Positions 7,786 through 16,469 of a DNA stretch of 64,000 bases are shown here, piece by piece. The stretch covers positions 62,001 through 126,000 of the forward strand of contig NZ_FZQA01000001.1 of the NCBI RefSeq assembly GCF_900199215.1. The letters run 5' to 3'. The DNA comes from Amphiplicatus metriothermophilus. GTDB lineage: Bacteria > Pseudomonadota > Alphaproteobacteria > Caulobacterales > Parvularculaceae. The notes under the pieces were generated by a model. It did not search any database. It saw nothing but the letters and a program-made list of their open reading frames with translations, and had not been told where the DNA came from. The first letter of the stretch is position 1, and each line of letters begins with the position of its first letter. The position numbers and the translations under genes were made by a program.

Positions 7786-8235
7786 ATGGCCGACGCCGCG
7801 CGCCCCTTCTGGGAGACCAAGACCCTCGCCGAGATGACCGACGAAGAGTGGGAATCGCTCTGCGACGGCTGCGGCAGGTGCTGCCTCGTCCTGCTCTGCG
7901 ACGAGGAGACGGGCGAGACATGGGAGACCGACGTCGCCTGCCGTCTGTTCGACGCGAAGAAAAGAACGTGTACGGATTACATGAACCGCCACGCGCGAGT
8001 GCGCGACTGCGTGCGCCTGTCGCCCGACAACGCCGGCGCGCTCGAATGGATGCCGAAGACCTGCGCCTATCGGCGCCTCGCCCGCGGACAGGGCCTGCCC
8101 GAATGGCATCCGCTGCTGACGGGAACGCGCCGCAGCGTCGTCCGGGCCGGCGTCGCCGTCGCGCCCGACCTCGCCAGCGAAGCGGACGTCGCCGCGGAGG
8201 ACCTCGAAGACCGCGTCACACGCCGCCGGACGTAA
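7786..8235 (+). CDS. YcgN/UPF0260-type cysteine-cluster protein
   Basis: A 149-residue protein with the Cys pattern of the UPF0260 family: CDGCGRCC near residues 26-33, then LLCDEE, ACRLFD, TCTDY, DCVRL and TCAYRRLA. These clustered cysteines probably bind a metal or Fe-S centre. The ATG at 7786 has no good ribosome site but sits about 6 bases after a TATGCT -10-like hexamer, so the message may be leaderless. It stands alone and the cellular role of the family is unknown. Confidence 0.88.
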   Translation: MADAARPFWETKTLAEMTDEEWESLCDGCGRCCLVLLCDEETGETWETDVACRLFDAKKRTCTDYMNRHARVRDCVRLSPDNAGALEWMPKTCAYRRLARGQGLPEWHPLLTGTRRSVVRAGVAVAPDLASEADVAAEDLEDRVTRRRT

Positions 8236-8271
8236 GGGGCGGTCCTTGCCAATCAAAGGCCTAAAGGATAG

Positions 8272-8622
8272 GTGTTCATTAAAGGCGCGACGATCTTATA
8301 TGTTTGCAGGATGCGCGCCCGTGCAAGGACGAACGCCGTGCAAGGCAAAATCAGGGACATCGTCGAACAGGTCGTGAAAGACCGCTTTCCCGACGCGCGA
8401 ATTCTTTCGGTTTCTGTAAACGAAGACGAAGATTTCGAAGGGGAGAGAATTCTGCGCGTGACGGTTGTGTTCGACAGCGCCACGGGACTGCTCGACTCGC
8501 AACGCGCGGCGAGCCTGGTCCGGCATATGCGCCCGAAGCTGCGCGAAGCCGGCGAAGAGGCGTTTCCTATTCTGTCTTTCATTTCAAAAGCGGACGCCGA
8601 GCTGGCCAGTGCAGGCGCGTGA
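8272..8622 (+). CDS. uncharacterised small protein, upstream partner of HEPN-like gene
   Basis: Up to 116 residues. Starts are ambiguous: GTG 8272 has AAAGGAT just upstream, ATG 8311 has no good site, and GTG 8338 follows AAGGACG. The core IRDIVEQVVKDRFPDARILSV, then ILRVTVVFDSATGLL and RAASLVRHMRPKLREAGEEA, looks like a compact alpha/beta fold. It lacks the GSxxR...D signature of MNT nucleotidyltransferase antitoxins, so it is not the classic HEPN partner. Its 3' end overlaps the following HEPN-like gene by 14 bp, implying coupled translation. I do not recognise the family. Confidence 0.6.
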   Translation: MFIKGATILYVCRMRARARTNAVQGKIRDIVEQVVKDRFPDARILSVSVNEDEDFEGERILRVTVVFDSATGLLDSQRAASLVRHMRPKLREAGEEAFPILSFISKADAELASAGA

Positions 8623-9073
8623 CCTGCTGCAGACGGCGAGGAAGCTTGCGCGCAGCCGGGGAAAGCCCCGGCAGAGCGATTTGCGCAGAGCCATAAGCAC
8701 CACCTATTACGCCGCATTTCATTGTCTTGCCCAGAGTTGCGCCGACTATATGGTCGGGACAAACGCGAAAACCCGCAGCAAGCATGCCTGGCGTCAGGTC
8801 TATAGGGCTCTGGAGCATGGCTTTTCCCGGTCCGCCTGCAAGGACAGCTTGATCAATGACTTCCCGAAAGAGATAAGGGATTTTTCCAACACATTTATAG
8901 AAATGCAGGAAAAGCGGCATCAGGCTGATTATGATCCGTATGCGCGGTTTGAGAAGTCGGAAGCGCTGCAGGATATTTTACGCGTGGAAGCGGCGATCGA
9001 CGCCTTTCGCCAGGCGCCCCTGAAAGACAAGCGAGCTTTCTGCGCGTTCGTTCTGTTTAAAAAACGGCCGTAG
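8609..9073 (+). CDS. HEPN-like helical protein (putative toxin-type partner)
   Basis: A 154-residue all-helical protein from GTG 8609. RRAISTTYYAAFHCLAQSC near residues 28-46 is the recurring 'R.A.S..YYA.FH' helix of HEPN-related proteins, and KRHQADYDPYARF near 107-119 is the 'R.ADYD' segment often found with it. The strict catalytic RX4-6H motif of HEPN RNases is not obvious, so RNase activity is uncertain. Base composition is visibly lower in GC than the neighbours, suggesting transfer. It forms a two-gene cassette with the overlapping upstream ORF, arranged like a toxin-antitoxin or small defence pair. Confidence 0.65.
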   Translation: MQARDLLQTARKLARSRGKPRQSDLRRAISTTYYAAFHCLAQSCADYMVGTNAKTRSKHAWRQVYRALEHGFSRSACKDSLINDFPKEIRDFSNTFIEMQEKRHQADYDPYARFEKSEALQDILRVEAAIDAFRQAPLKDKRAFCAFVLFKKRP

Positions 9074-9333
9074 CGTCCGCTTCGAGCAGGACCTTCGCCA
9101 GACAAGGACGGCCTGCGGGGGAAGGTTTCAAGGCGCTTTTCTGTCTATTCTTAACCCATTGATATTGCTTCTGTATTTCGTACGAGCAGCGTCTTTCCAA
9201 ATCCTTCCCCCCTTTCCGCGTCATAATCTTTCCCCGGTTTCGGCCGCTTCGCCGCCATGCTAACGCCTTAGGCGAAGGCCGCCGACGCAGGCCGGCTTCG
9301 CGGCCAGCGGGACCGACGGAAAGACGCGCGCGC

Positions 9334-11499
9334 ATGGACCGGAAGGCGAAGAAAAAGGACGCAGCGCCGGGCGGGACGGGCCCCCTCGCCCGCGCCGGGC
9401 GCGCGCTTGCAGGCGCGGCGCGGCGGGTCGGCGACGCCTTTGCTGCAGCAGGCGCCGATCTCGCCGCCGGCGCGCGGGCCCTCGCCGGCGACGTCGCCCG
9501 GATCCTGCGCCTGCGCCCCGCGGCGAAGCCCGCGGAACGGGGGGCGTCCCGCGAAAGGCGGGGGAAGCGGCCGCCGGCCGGCCGGCCCTTCTGGCCGGCC
9601 CTCGCGCGGGAGGCGGCGAGCGTCTGCGTCTCGCTGGGGCTCGCCGGCGCCGTCGGCGGGCTTTATCTCGCCTTCGTTCTCGTCGCGCCGCGGCCCGAAC
9701 CGGGCGCCGATCTGTGGGCGGTCAACCGCCAGCCCTCGATCGTGCTGCTCGACCGCAACGGGCGCGAGCTCGCCGCGCGCGGGGCGCGCTACGGTGCGGC
9801 CGTCGCGCTCGCCGACCTGCCGGACTATCTCGTCGAGGCTTTTCTGGCCACGGAGGATCGCCGCTTCTACGAGCATCGCGGGATCGACCTTAAAGGAACC
9901 CTGCGCGCGGTGTGGACGAATCTGCGCTCGGGCGAGGTCGTCGAAGGCGGCTCGACCATCACCCAGCAGCTTGCGCGCAATCTCTTTCTGTCCTTCGAGC
10001 AGACCTATGCGCGCAAGGCGCGCGAGGCGCTGCTGGCGCTGTGGCTGGAGGGCCGCCTTTCCAAGGACGAGATCCTCTCGCTCTATCTCAACCGCATCTA
10101 TCTCGGCGCCGGCGCCTATGGGATCGAGAGCGCGGCGCGCACCTATTTCGACAAGTCGGCGAAGAACGTGACGCTCGCCGAGGCGGTGATGCTCGCCGGC
10201 CTGCCCAAGGCGCCGTCGAGTCTTGCGCCCACGCAGAACCCGTACGGCGCGCAGAACCGCGCCAACGTCGTGCTCGAAAATCTGCGCGAGACCGGCGCGA
10301 TCACCGAATTCGAGGCGCGCGAGGCGCGACGCAATCCGCCTGTCATCGTCAACAAGGACGGCGAGGCCGACATCGGCTATTTCTTCGACTATGTCGCGGC
10401 GCGCGCGCGCGAACTCGCGGGCGGTCGGCCCGGCGACCTGATCGTGACGACGACGCTCGACGCCAAGCTCCAGCGCGACGCGCAGGCCGCGGTGAAAGCG
10501 GTCATCGGCACGGAGACGAAACTGATGGGCGCCGAGCAAGCCGCCCTCATCGCCTATGACGTGAACGGCGCGATCCGCGCCATGGTGGGCGGGCTTTCCT
10601 ATATCGAAAGCCAGTTCAACCGCGCGGTGCAGGCGCGCCGCCAGCCGGGCTCGGCCTTCAAGCCGTTCGTGTACGTCGCCGCGCTTGAGGCTGGGCTGAC
10701 GCCGGAGTCCTCCTTCGTCGATCAGCCCATCGACGTCGACGGCTGGCGGCCGAAGAACTATACGGAAGGCCATCAGGGCCGGATGCGCCTCACCGAAGCA
10801 GTCGCGAAATCGGTCAACACCATCGCCGTGCAGGCGAGCGAGTACGCCGGGCGCGAGAAGGTCGCCGAGGCCGCGCGCCGGCTCGGCATCCGCTCCGACA
10901 TCAAGCCCGTCGCCTCGATCGCGCTCGGGGGCGTCAACGTCACGCTCGACGAGCTCACCGCCGCCTATATCCCCTTCGCGCGCGGCGGGCTGCGTCCCGA
11001 GCCCTATTTCATCGAACGCATCGAGGACCAGAATCTCGAAGTCGTCTATCAGCACAGGGATAAACCGCCCGAGCGCGTCATCGCGCCGGAAATCGCCGAG
11101 CAGATGACGCATCTGCTCTATCAGGTGATGCATTCGGGCACGGGTCGCGCGGCCAGCCTCGGCGCGCGCCCCGCCGCCGGCAAGACCGGCACCACCAACG
11201 ACTGGCGCGACGCCTGGTTCGTCGGCTATACGGCGCAGCTCGTCGCCGGCGTGTGGGTGGGCAACGATTCCTACACGCCCATGGACAGGGTCACGGGCGG
11301 AACCCTGCCGGCCGAGATCTGGCGGACCTTCATGCTCGCCGCGCACCAGAACATGCCGCGCCGGCCGCTCAAGGGCGCCTACCCAGCCGTGACGTATGCG
11401 GACGAAATGGCGCTCATCGACTTCTATCGCGACGTCCAGCGCGGCCTGCGCGACGTGCGCCGCGACGGCGACGAGCGCCGCGTACGCCGCCGACGGTAG
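9334..11499 (+). CDS. class A penicillin-binding protein (PBP1-type transglycosylase/transpeptidase)
   Basis: A 721-residue bifunctional peptidoglycan synthase. A long basic/Ala-rich cytoplasmic leader (residues 1-88) precedes one membrane helix (~90-115). The GT51 glycosyltransferase domain shows EDRRFYEHRGID near 173, GGSTITQQLARN and RKAREALLALWLE. The transpeptidase domain has the acyl-Ser motif GSAFK (S~440), SVN (~493) and KTGTT (K~617). The C-terminal tail is Arg/Asp rich. All catalytic motifs are intact, so it should polymerise and cross-link glycan. It is a single gene with its own upstream gap. Confidence 0.93.
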   Translation: MDRKAKKKDAAPGGTGPLARAGRALAGAARRVGDAFAAAGADLAAGARALAGDVARILRLRPAAKPAERGASRERRGKRPPAGRPFWPALAREAASVCVSLGLAGAVGGLYLAFVLVAPRPEPGADLWAVNRQPSIVLLDRNGRELAARGARYGAAVALADLPDYLVEAFLATEDRRFYEHRGIDLKGTLRAVWTNLRSGEVVEGGSTITQQLARNLFLSFEQTYARKAREALLALWLEGRLSKDEILSLYLNRIYLGAGAYGIESAARTYFDKSAKNVTLAEAVMLAGLPKAPSSLAPTQNPYGAQNRANVVLENLRETGAITEFEAREARRNPPVIVNKDGEADIGYFFDYVAARARELAGGRPGDLIVTTTLDAKLQRDAQAAVKAVIGTETKLMGAEQAALIAYDVNGAIRAMVGGLSYIESQFNRAVQARRQPGSAFKPFVYVAALEAGLTPESSFVDQPIDVDGWRPKNYTEGHQGRMRLTEAVAKSVNTIAVQASEYAGREKVAEAARRLGIRSDIKPVASIALGGVNVTLDELTAAYIPFARGGLRPEPYFIERIEDQNLEVVYQHRDKPPERVIAPEIAEQMTHLLYQVMHSGTGRAASLGARPAAGKTGTTNDWRDAWFVGYTAQLVAGVWVGNDSYTPMDRVTGGTLPAEIWRTFMLAAHQNMPRRPLKGAYPAVTYADEMALIDFYRDVQRGLRDVRRDGDERRVRRRR

Positions 11500-11505
11500 G
11501 GCGGC

Positions 11506-11538
11506 GCGCGGACGATTCCTCGCGGAATCAGTCCGCGC
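11506..11538. terminator. long stem-loop between convergent genes
   Basis: Arms GCGCGGACGATTCC (11506-11519) and GGAATC-A-GTCCGCGC (11524-11538) form a 14-bp stem with one bulged A and a TCGC loop. It lies between the PBP stop and the ABM stop, overlapping the last codons of the latter. No U-tract follows, so it may block or stabilise transcripts rather than act as a classic terminator. Confidence 0.5.
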
Positions 11539-11866
11539 CGGGCTTCATCCTGTCCCGAGCGGGCGGCGCGAGCAGATCGACGCGCGGGGCGAGCGCCGTC
11601 TCGCCGAGATAGTCGATCACCGCCGCGCGCATGCGGCGGAAGCTTTCATGATTCATCACGCCGCTTTCCTCCACGCAGCGCCGGCGCGTCTCCTCGTCCG
11701 GCCACAGCGCGTAAGACCAGTAGACCCCGTCCGCGTCGCGATGGAGCCGCGCGCCGTAGGAGCCGCATTTCTCATGCATCAGCCGCGTGCCCTCGGCCCA
11801 GGCGACCTCGAAGGCGCGCTCCTTTCCGGGCGCGACGCGCCAGCGATAGAGATAGGCGACGGTCAT
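11528..11866 (-). CDS. ABM-like dimeric alpha/beta-barrel protein
   Basis: A 112-residue protein that begins with MTVAYLYRWRVAPGKERAFEVAW, the beta-alpha start of antibiotic-biosynthesis-monooxygenase (ABM) or related ferredoxin-like dimer proteins. YGARLHRDADGVYWSYALW supplies the later strands. The substrate cannot be inferred. It is convergent with the PBP gene and lies just beside the AT-rich acyltransferase gene; its own base composition is that of the host. Confidence 0.7.
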   Translation of the reverse strand: MTVAYLYRWRVAPGKERAFEVAWAEGTRLMHEKCGSYGARLHRDADGVYWSYALWPDEETRRRCVEESGVMNHESFRRMRAAVIDYLGETALAPRVDLLAPPARDRMKPGAD

Positions 11867-11897
11867 GACGCCCCTAGTGCTGTTAGTCGATCAAGCG

Positions 11898-12992
11898 CTA
11901 TGCGCACGCTTCAGATCGAGACTTATGAACGATATACGACTTTCGGAGTTTCAGAAACGGTCGTTCTATAAGGTGGAAGCTTAAAAAGCCGGGAATGATC
12001 ATTAGAGGAAATAGAAGCAACGCCCATATCGTTGCAATATAAAAGTTCGAAATATCCATAATATTGTTATGTATAAATTCAGCAGCATAAAATACAAAGA
12101 AGAAATGCAACAAGTATATCGAGTACGAGAACTCGCCGAGCTTGCTGATAAAGCCCGAAAGCCCTTTTCGAGATGGCGAAAACGATCCATCGTACCAAGA
12201 GATCGCCAGGGCGTAAAATGCGCCTTCAATTGTCGGCATCACTATCCACAACGGGCTAGGAGAAGGATAAACGGGCGACTTATAAAAGCCGCCGCCCGCA
12301 TCGAACGCCCAGTAAAAAGAACTAAAAATAATAAACGCAAAGAGCATTATAGCATGCTTGCCCTTCACATAATATTGGTATTTTGCGGCTATAATTCCAA
12401 GCATAAACTGATCTAATCGACCAAATATGTACCAATAAGCGGCAGTTTGAACTTCTCCATATACTGCATATATAATAGCGCGTAGAATTATAGCTGATAA
12501 TATAACAGAAGCCCCATATATTATATTTTTTCTAGTCAAAGCCAGCAGAACTGGAAGTAGTACGTAAAAGTGAAACTCTACTGTTATTGACCACCCCCCG
12601 TTCGGTAGCGTATTTTTAATTATGCCGTAAAATATGCGTAGAGCGTAGTAGGCAAGATCCTCTCCTATAATCGCCTTCTTAACACCAATTATAGATACAA
12701 CAAATACCAATAGAGGCAACAAGCGAATTGCTCTATTAAAAAGAAATTCTCTATAGTTGATCCCTCTACCGTCGAGCAGTTTTGCGAACAAGAACCCGCT
12801 TAATGTCATAAACAATGCTACGCCTGTATGCCCTTCATCAAGCAGAGCAAGAGGAAAAAGCGCAGGCGCCCCCTCAAAGGGAACCGGATTGCCTGAATAG
12901 CCATGTATGAAATGCCACCCGAACACGAGGAAGGCGGCTGCTGCACGAACATGGTCAAGCGCTACATAATGAACGCCAGAGGAGGATCGCAT
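11898..12992 (-). CDS. acyltransferase family 3 (OafA/YrhL-like) membrane protein, AT-rich
   Basis: A 364-residue integral membrane acyltransferase with about ten helices. Family marks are LDHVRAAAAFLVFGWHF at residues ~12-28 (catalytic His of the R/H motif), GVALFMTLSGFLFAKLL, FLFNRAIRLLPLL, WSITVEFHFYVLLPVLL, FGRLDQFMLGIIAA and a C-terminal ERPFLKLRK. Such enzymes O-acetylate or succinylate polysaccharides, LPS or lipids. The gene and its 3' and 5' flanks are about 40% GC by eye against near 70% around it, with A/T-ending codons, so it is almost certainly acquired recently. It ends ~30 bp from the ABM gene and begins ~85 bp from mccA. Confidence 0.9.
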   Translation of the reverse strand: MRSSSGVHYVALDHVRAAAAFLVFGWHFIHGYSGNPVPFEGAPALFPLALLDEGHTGVALFMTLSGFLFAKLLDGRGINYREFLFNRAIRLLPLLVFVVSIIGVKKAIIGEDLAYYALRIFYGIIKNTLPNGGWSITVEFHFYVLLPVLLALTRKNIIYGASVILSAIILRAIIYAVYGEVQTAAYWYIFGRLDQFMLGIIAAKYQYYVKGKHAIMLFAFIIFSSFYWAFDAGGGFYKSPVYPSPSPLWIVMPTIEGAFYALAISWYDGSFSPSRKGLSGFISKLGEFSYSIYLLHFFFVFYAAEFIHNNIMDISNFYIATIWALLLFPLMIIPGFLSFHLIERPFLKLRKSYIVHKSRSEACA

Positions 12993-13078
12993 CGCAGTGA
13001 CGTCTTGATCTGATTCTTTTCATTTTAAATGCACAAATCTTATAATAAATCACGAAGACCTGAAAAGTCTACTATAAA

Positions 13079-15103
13079 TCACTCCGCCTCTTCGAACTCG
13101 ACCAGCAGGTCGCCTTCCTTCACCTGATCGCCGGGCCGGAAGCGGAACGCCTTCACGACGCCGTCGACGGGCGCCTTGACGGCGTGCTCCATTTTCATCG
13201 CCTCCATGACGAGCAGGGTGTCGCCGGCCTTGACCGCCGCGCCCGGCTTGGCGGCGAGCATGGCGACCACGCCGGGCATGGGCGCGGCGAGCGAGCCTTC
13301 CGCCGAGTGATGGCTCGCCAGGCCGATCAGCGGATCGGGGAAGGAAACGTCCCAATGATCCGCGCCGATCCACACCCGAAGCCCGGCGCCGTGCGGGGCG
13401 GCCTCGGCCTCGAATGTTCGTCCGTCTACGGTCATTCTGACGCCGCGCGCGGTCGGCTCGCCGGCGAAGGAGAAGCGAACGGGCTCGCCCGCGGGCGCGC
13501 CTTCGCGGCGCGCCGCGGCGCCGGCGTCGGGCTCGATCACGACGTCCACTTCGCCGCCGTCATAGAGGAGCCGCGCGAGCGCCGGCTTGCCGTCGAGGTC
13601 GATCCAGTAGGCGGCCTTCGCCGGCTTGTTCAGCCGAAAGCCCGTGAGACGCTCCCACGGGTCCGGGCCGGCGCCCTGGCGCGCTTCGAGATGGCGCAGA
13701 AGCAGCGCCGCCGCGAGGACGCGCGCGTCGAGCGGCGGACGGGCGAGCAGGCTCTCGCGCCGCTCCTCAATCAGCCGCGTCGAGACGTCGCCGGCGGCGA
13801 AACATTCATCCGTACACAGCGCATGGAGAAACCGCGCGTTGGTCTCCGGCCCGGCGACGCGCACGGCGCGAAGCGCGGCGCCGAGGCGCGCCAGCGCCTG
13901 CGCGCGCGTATCGCCATGCGCGACGATCTTGGCGATCATCGGATCGTACCAGGGCGTGACGTCCATGCCCTCCTCGACGCCGGAATCGACGCGCGCGAGA
14001 TTTTCCGGCAGGCAAAGCCGGGTCAGGGTTCCGATCGAAGGCGCGAAGTTCTGATCTGGATTTTCCGCATAGAGACGGGCTTCGAAAGCGTGCCCGCGCT
14101 CGACGATCTCCTCCTGCCTCAGCGGCAGGGGTTCGCCGGCGGCGACGCGAAACTGCCATTCGACGAGGTCGAGGCCGGTGATCGCCTCGGTCACGGGATG
14201 CTCGACCTGCAGGCGGGTGTTCATTTCCATGAAATAGACGCCGTCCGAGTCCGGATCGTAAAGGAACTCGACCGTGCCCGCCCCGACATAATCGACCGCG
14301 CGCGACGCGTTGACGCCGGCTTCGAGCAGCTTCGCGCGCGCCGCGGCCGGCAGGCCCGGCGCCGGCGCCTCCTCGATGATCTTCTGGTGGCGGCGCTGGG
14401 CGGAGCAGTCGCGCTCGAACAGATGGACGACGTTCCCGCGCCTGTCGCCGAAAACCTGCACCTCCACATGACGCGGACGGACGAGATACTTCTCGACCAG
14501 AAAGCGGTCGTCGCCGAAGGCGGATTTCGCCTCGCGCTTCGCCGAGGCGAGCGCGTCTTCCAGATCGGCCTCGCGCTCGACCAGGCGCATCCCCTTGCCG
14601 CCGCCGCCCGCCGCGGCCTTCAGGAGCACCGGATAGCCGACGCGCCGGGCCTCGCGCCGGAAGGTCTCGGGCGACTGATCCGCGCCCTGATAGCCCGGCA
14701 GGACCGGCACCCCGGCTTTCTGCATCAGATCCTTCGCCGCCGATTTCGACCCCATGGCGCGGATCGAGGCGGGCCCGGGCCCGATGAAGACGATGCCCGC
14801 CGCCTCGAGCGCCTCGGCGAAATCGGCGTTTTCGGACAGGAACCCGTAGCCGGGATGGACCGCCTCGGCGCCGGTCGCGCGCGCGGCCTCGACGATGCGC
14901 CCGATCTTCAGATAGCTCTCGGCGGGCGCCGGCGGGCCGATATGGACCGCCTCGTCGCAGGCCCTGACATGCGGCGCGGCTTTGTCCGCATCCGAATAGA
15001 CCGCAACCGTTTCGATTCCCATCCGCCGCGCCGTGCGCGCGACGCGCACGGCGATCTCTCCGCGATTGGCGATGAGGATTTTCTTGAACATCTGTCCGCT
15101 CAC
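13079..15103 (-). CDS. mccA: 3-methylcrotonyl-CoA carboxylase alpha (biotin) subunit
   Basis: A 674-residue biotin-dependent carboxylase subunit. The N-terminal biotin carboxylase begins FKKILIANRGEIAVRVARTA; its ATP-grasp loop is GGGGKGMR and its carboxylase signature MEMNTRLQVEHPVTE. The C-terminal biotinyl domain ends with VMEAMKMEHAV, biotin on K637. With mccB in the same cluster it should carboxylate 3-methylcrotonyl-CoA in leucine breakdown; propionyl- or geranyl-CoA carboxylase are weaker alternatives. I take GTG 15103, which forms a GTGA overlap with the preceding GNAT gene; ATG 15091 is a possible start. Confidence 0.9.
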   Translation of the reverse strand: MSGQMFKKILIANRGEIAVRVARTARRMGIETVAVYSDADKAAPHVRACDEAVHIGPPAPAESYLKIGRIVEAARATGAEAVHPGYGFLSENADFAEALEAAGIVFIGPGPASIRAMGSKSAAKDLMQKAGVPVLPGYQGADQSPETFRREARRVGYPVLLKAAAGGGGKGMRLVEREADLEDALASAKREAKSAFGDDRFLVEKYLVRPRHVEVQVFGDRRGNVVHLFERDCSAQRRHQKIIEEAPAPGLPAAARAKLLEAGVNASRAVDYVGAGTVEFLYDPDSDGVYFMEMNTRLQVEHPVTEAITGLDLVEWQFRVAAGEPLPLRQEEIVERGHAFEARLYAENPDQNFAPSIGTLTRLCLPENLARVDSGVEEGMDVTPWYDPMIAKIVAHGDTRAQALARLGAALRAVRVAGPETNARFLHALCTDECFAAGDVSTRLIEERRESLLARPPLDARVLAAALLLRHLEARQGAGPDPWERLTGFRLNKPAKAAYWIDLDGKPALARLLYDGGEVDVVIEPDAGAAARREGAPAGEPVRFSFAGEPTARGVRMTVDGRTFEAEAAPHGAGLRVWIGADHWDVSFPDPLIGLASHHSAEGSLAAPMPGVVAMLAAKPGAAVKAGDTLLVMEAMKMEHAVKAPVDGVVKAFRFRPGDQVKEGDLLVEFEEAE

Positions 15104-15612
15104 GCCGCCTCAAAGGCTGGATGATAATGAACGCGCCGGGCCGGCGAGGCCGGCAGACCGGCGAAATCGAGAATCTGAAACGCCTCGCCCGCGTCGAGCG
15201 CGGCCCAGCGCATATTGAGACGCGAGGCCGGAACGAAGCCGAAGCGCGCGTAATAGGCCGGCTCGCCGAGGACGACGACGAGGCTCGCGCCGCGCGCGCG
15301 GCAAATCTCAAGCCCGGTCTCGACGAGCGCCGCGCCGATTCCCCTGCGCTGATGAGCCGGGGCGACCGCGAGCGGCGCCAGGCCCAGCGCCGGGCCTTTG
15401 AGCGGCGGCTCGAGCGCGACGCGGCTGAAGGCGCAATGGCCGACGAGCGCCTCGTCGATCGTCGCCGCCAGCTCCAGCGCCATGGCGTCGTCCGCCCACA
15501 GCGCTTCGACGATGCGCGCCTCGTCCTCGCGGCCGAAGGCGGCCGCGACAAGCGCGCGGATGGCGGGCCGGTCCGCCTCTTCCGACTCGCGGATGCGTAC
15601 AGCGGCGCTCAC
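15100..15612 (-). CDS. GNAT family N-acetyltransferase (YhbS-like)
   Basis: A 170-residue acetyltransferase with the acetyl-CoA binding signature LAVAPAHQRRGIGAALVETGLE (residues ~83-104) and the late GEPAYYARFGFVPAS motif typical of YhbS-like members. It starts at a GTG overlapping the stop of the enoyl-CoA hydratase gene (GTGA) and its stop overlaps the start of mccA in the same way, so it is translated as part of the leucine-degradation operon. Its substrate and any link to leucine catabolism are unknown. Confidence 0.85.
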   Translation of the reverse strand: MSAAVRIRESEEADRPAIRALVAAAFGREDEARIVEALWADDAMALELAATIDEALVGHCAFSRVALEPPLKGPALGLAPLAVAPAHQRRGIGAALVETGLEICRARGASLVVVLGEPAYYARFGFVPASRLNMRWAALDAGEAFQILDFAGLPASPARRVHYHPAFEAA

Positions 15613-16400
15613 GCCTTCACCCAGTTCGGCCTGCGCTTTTCCAGAAATGCGCTGACGCCTTCCTTTCCTTCCGGGCTCGCGCGCAGGCGCGCGATGCGCT
15701 CGGCCGTGTCCTCCATCACCGCCTCCGTGATGGGACGGCTCTTGACCGCGCGGATGAGGTCCTTCGCCTCGGCGACGGCGCCCGGCCCGCAGGCGAGCAG
15801 ATTCTCGATCACGCCGTCGAGGCTCGCTTCAAGCTGCGCTTTCATCGCGACCATGTGCACGAGGCCGATGCGCCGCGCGGTCTCGGCGTCGAAGCGCTCG
15901 CCGGTGAGGAAGTAGCGCCGCGCCTGGCGCGCGCCGATCGCCTGCACGACGAAGGGCGAGATGACCGCTGGGACGAGCCCGAGGCGAACCTCAGAGAGGG
16001 CGAAAAAGGCGTCCTCGCCGGCGATTGCGATGTCGCAGGCCGCGACGAGCCCGACGCCGCCGCCCATCGCCGGCCCGTTCACGAGCGCGATGGTCGGCTT
16101 GGGCGAGGCGTAGATCGCATGCAGCATGTGGGCGAGCCGGCGCGCGTCGTCCCGGTTCTCGACGGCGGAGTAGCCGGCCGCGCGGCGCATCATGTTGAGG
16201 TCGGCGCCGGCCGAAAAGGCCGCGCCCGCGCCCGTGAGCACGATGGCGCGCACGTTCGGCTCGGCGTTGAGCCTGCCCACGGCGTCGCAGACGGCGCCGA
16301 TCAGCGCCTCGTTGAAGGCGTTCCGCAGCTCCGGGCGGTTCATCGTGAGCCGCGCGACGCCGCGGGAGTCGACGGTCTGCAGAAGGACTTGTTCGGTCAT
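15609..16400 (-). CDS. enoyl-CoA hydratase/isomerase, likely methylglutaconyl-CoA hydratase
   Basis: A 263-residue crotonase. MTEQVLLQTVDSRGVARLTMNRPELRNAF begins the fold; AFSAGADLNMM (near 67) and AMGGGVGLVAACDIAI (near 107) form the oxyanion-hole loops, and FALSEVRLGLVPAVISP carries the catalytic acidic region. I chose ATG 16400; an in-frame ATG at 16463 would add a poor leader. Its place between mccB and mccA suggests it hydrates 3-methylglutaconyl-CoA, the product of the carboxylase, feeding HMG-CoA lyase encoded at 21100. That specificity is inferred from context. Confidence 0.87.
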   Translation of the reverse strand: MTEQVLLQTVDSRGVARLTMNRPELRNAFNEALIGAVCDAVGRLNAEPNVRAIVLTGAGAAFSAGADLNMMRRAAGYSAVENRDDARRLAHMLHAIYASPKPTIALVNGPAMGGGVGLVAACDIAIAGEDAFFALSEVRLGLVPAVISPFVVQAIGARQARRYFLTGERFDAETARRIGLVHMVAMKAQLEASLDGVIENLLACGPGAVAEAKDLIRAVKSRPITEAVMEDTAERIARLRASPEGKEGVSAFLEKRRPNWVKA

Positions 16401-16469
16401 GATCGGCGCCTCGTCGTCTTGACAGATGATCGATGACGGATGGGGAATGGGGAAGAAGAACATGAGTCA

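Noticed and set aside
9268-11346. 692-codon minus-strand frame opposite the penicillin-binding protein
   Set aside because: Repetitive Arg/Ala/Asp translation; the plus strand has intact GT51 and transpeptidase motifs.
13184-15124. 646-codon plus-strand frame opposite mccA
   Set aside because: Arg/Gly/Asp-rich translation with no motif; a GC-driven shadow of the clearly real carboxylase gene.
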